Shown one piece after another: positions 62,009 through 64,000 of a stretch of DNA of 64,000 nt (positions are counted from its first letter, which is position 1; each line of letters begins with the position of its first letter). Below the pieces are notes generated by a model that saw nothing but the letters and a program-made list of their open reading frames with translations, had not been told where the DNA came from and searched no databases. The DNA is taken from contig NZ_JBIMSN010000106.1 in NCBI RefSeq assembly GCF_043944905.1, forward strand, positions 62,001 through 126,000. The letters run 5' to 3'. A program made the translations under genes and the position numbers. Origin of the DNA: Antrihabitans spumae. Its GTDB lineage: Bacteria; Actinomycetota; Actinomycetes; Mycobacteriales; Mycobacteriaceae.

Positions 62009-64000
62009 TTGTCTCTCCAGTCTCGCGATGCTGACCCGAAGCAGCCGGAGCCGCAGGATGCTGCGCTCCTGGCACGGGTGCCGAGTGCGTACTTGCGTTC
62101 CTCGCTCGCTGCGGACGAGCGCACCCTCGTCGACGTCGTGACCGCCACCGCCACCGAATTTCCCGACGCGCCAGCCATCGACGACGGTTCGGCGAGTCTC
62201 TCCTACACCGAATTGCTCGAGGCGATCCACGAAGGAGCGCACTGGCTCGACAGCGCGGGCGTTCGGGCAGGCGACCGGGTCGGCGTCAGGATGCCGTCGG
62301 GGTCCTACTCCCTGTACGCCGCGATCCTGTCGATCCTCTCGGTCGGTGCCGCCTACGTTCCCGTCGACGCCGACGACCCCGAAGAGCGAGCCGAGTTAGT
62401 TTTTGGCGAAGCCGAGGTGACGGCGATCATCACCGAACACGGAATCGAGTCGAAGCTCTCGCCCGAGGAGTTGACACAGCGCGAGAGCGACCCGAACAGA
62501 ACGAAACGACGTCCGACGCCGGACGACGACGCCTGGGTCATCTTCACATCGGGATCGACGGGCACACCCAAGGGTGTTGCTGTCAGCCATCGCAACGCTG
62601 CAGCATTCGTCGACGCCGAGGCCCGGCTGTTCCTGCAGGAGGCGCCGATCGGCCCCGGCGATCGGGTGCTGGCGGGACTCTCCGTCGCATTCGACGCGTC
62701 CTGTGAAGAAATGTGGTTGGCGTGGCGCTACGGAGCCTGCCTGGTTCCGGCGCCGCGCGCGCTCGTCCGAAGCGGCGTCGACCTCGGACCATGGCTTGTT
62801 TCGCACGATGTCAGCATCGTGTCCACGGTGCCGACGCTCGCCGCCCTGTGGCCGGCCGAGGCACTGGAAGCGGTGCGGCTGTTGATCTTCGGCGGTGAAG
62901 CATGCCCACCGGATCTTGTCGAACGTCTTGCCGTGGACGGTCGTGAAGTGTGGAACACCTACGGACCCACCGAGGCCACCGTCGTCGCGTGCGCCGCGAA
63001 GTGCGTTGCCGGTGAGCCCGTCAGCATCGGTCTGCCGCTCGACGGGTGGGATCTCGCCGTCGTCGACAAGCACGACCACCCGGTCGCCGACGGCGAGATC
63101 GGTGAACTTGTCATCGGCGGCGTCGGTCTCGCCCGGTACCTCGACGCCGAGAAGGACGCCGAAAAGTATGCTCCCATGCCAACTTTGGGCTGGCAACGCG
63201 CCTATCGCAGTGGCGATCTGGTCCGTCTGGAACAGACTGGATTGATGTTCCAGGGCCGTGCCGACGACCAGGTCAAACTGGGCGGACGCCGTATCGAACT
63301 CGGCGAGGTCGACGCCGCTCTACAGAACCTGCCCGGCGTCGCGGGTGGCGCGGCCGCCGTCCGCACGACCGGTGCGGGGCACCAGATTCTGGTCGGCTAC
63401 GTCGCCAGCGCCGACGGTGACTTCGACATGAAGGCGGCGCGCGAGCGTCTCGCCGTGCAACTGCCTGCTGCTCTCGTGCCTCGTCTTGCGTTGCTCGACG
63501 AGCTACCGACCCGGACCTCCGGCAAGGTGGATCGCGCAGCCCTGCCGTGGCCGATCCCAGGTTCGGGTCCCGATGCAGCCGACCATGGACTGACCGGAAC
63601 GTCGGAATGGGTCGCCGGACTCTGGTACTCGATCCTCGGCGCCGACATCACCGGCCCGGACGACGACTTCTTCGACGTCGGTGGCGGATCGCTGGCAGCG
63701 GCGCAACTCGTCACAGCCCTGCGAGAGCGCTTCCCCAAGGTGACGGTCGCCGAACTCTACGATCATCCTCGGCTCGGATCCCTTGCCGACATGCTCGACG
63801 AGTTCGCACCGACCGTCGCGACGGAACCACGAACCGTGCGACCGACGCCGCGGCGCTCGCAACTGCTGCAGGTCGCTTGCACGGTCCCGCTCACCACACT
63901 CACCGGCCTGCAGTGGGTCACCTGGCTCGCCATCGTGGCCAACGTGTTTTCCCACATCAACCCGGTACTTCCAACCCTTTCGTGGTGGTGGGTCGCGCTC
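62009..64000 (+). CDS. Pls/PosA-type non-ribosomal peptide synthetase (5' part)
   Basis: 664 codons, open at the window end. An adenylation domain (about 30-525) has FTSGSTGTPKG, NTYGPTEATVV, YRSGDL, the KLGGRRIELGEV hinge region and the catalytic Lys in TRTSGKVDR. A carrier domain follows with DDFFDVGGGSLAAAQL; Ser561 carries phosphopantetheine. After this the chain becomes hydrophobic (LTGLQWVTWLAIVANVF). That fits polylysine-synthetase-like enzymes, in which A-T is joined to a multi-helix membrane part and LbH-type domains. The TTG at 62009 has GAAGG eight bases upstream. The missing 3' end should confirm the class. Confidence 0.85.
   Translation, partial: MSLQSRDADPKQPEPQDAALLARVPSAYLRSSLAADERTLVDVVTATATEFPDAPAIDDGSASLSYTELLEAIHEGAHWLDSAGVRAGDRVGVRMPSGSYSLYAAILSILSVGAAYVPVDADDPEERAELVFGEAEVTAIITEHGIESKLSPEELTQRESDPNRTKRRPTPDDDAWVIFTSGSTGTPKGVAVSHRNAAAFVDAEARLFLQEAPIGPGDRVLAGLSVAFDASCEEMWLAWRYGACLVPAPRALVRSGVDLGPWLVSHDVSIVSTVPTLAALWPAEALEAVRLLIFGGEACPPDLVERLAVDGREVWNTYGPTEATVVACAAKCVAGEPVSIGLPLDGWDLAVVDKHDHPVADGEIGELVIGGVGLARYLDAEKDAEKYAPMPTLGWQRAYRSGDLVRLEQTGLMFQGRADDQVKLGGRRIELGEVDAALQNLPGVAGGAAAVRTTGAGHQILVGYVASADGDFDMKAARERLAVQLPAALVPRLALLDELPTRTSGKVDRAALPWPIPGSGPDAADHGLTGTSEWVAGLWYSILGADITGPDDDFFDVGGGSLAAAQLVTALRERFPKVTVAELYDHPRLGSLADMLDEFAPTVATEPRTVRPTPRRSQLLQVACTVPLTTLTGLQWVTWLAIVANVFSHINPVLPTLSWWWVAL

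Noticed and set aside
1..64000. tRNA, rRNA, insertion sequence, integrase, toxin-antitoxin and phage genes
   Set aside because: None was recognised by eye on either strand; a tRNAscan or ISfinder search was not possible here.

Overview
The window is high-GC actinobacterial chromosome from a mycolic-acid-type bacterium, most likely Rhodococcus or a close Nocardiaceae relative. The basis is gene order: lsr2 - lysS ... coaX - panD - panC - DUF2520 - Rv3604c-like - DUF3180 - folK - folB - folP - folE - ftsH ... hpt - tilS - zinc metalloprotease - dacB - ppa matches, from memory, the Mycobacterium tuberculosis order around Rv3597c to Rv3628. The codon use and GTG/TTG starts fit too. No rRNA, tRNA, insertion sequence, prophage or CRISPR array was seen.

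Layout. 1-4.4 kb holds small catabolic and regulatory genes: an alpha/beta hydrolase, DUF1772, an NmrA-like protein divergent from an AraC regulator, and an FHA-HTH protein. 4.4-8 kb has chorismate mutase and a PknK-type Ser/Thr kinase fused to a duplicated Kelch array. 8-12 kb has lsr2, lysS, and a TetR gene divergent from a broken epoxide hydrolase, with two identical operators between them. 12-23 kb has a cysteine dioxygenase/rhodanese pair, then the pantothenate/CoA and folate operon and ftsH.

23-44 kb, between ftsH and hpt, is the accessory part. It holds four paralogous membrane Ser/Thr kinases, one alone beside ftsH and three in tandem beside hpt. They share an unusual layout: an alpha-helical N-terminal region, a kinase domain with DFN in place of DFG, and six predicted membrane segments. 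Between them lie DUF2277, LysR and PucR regulators, a six-gene acyl-CoA degradation operon, a double-TetR protein and an amidase.

44-49 kb returns to conserved core (hpt, tilS, metalloprotease, dacB, ppa). 49-64 kb is mixed: AraC, a DHA2 drug exporter with its MarR regulator, a crotonase, an internally shortened UraD-like gene, YbaK, a flavin reductase, a short luciferase-like protein, a class V aminotransferase behind a SAM-IV-type riboswitch, an aminoglycoside-kinase-like protein, LysE, a carotenoid oxygenase coupled to a thiolase, an F420/PPOX-fold protein, and the first 664 codons of a Pls/PosA-type non-ribosomal peptide synthetase that runs off the end.

The signals most worth following are the DFN kinase family with its planctomycete-like architecture; a four-copy palindromic element at gene ends that supplies stop codons; the SAM-IV riboswitch ahead of an aminotransferase; the Kelch-kinase fusion; and several eroded genes (epoxide hydrolase, UraD-like, luciferase-like).
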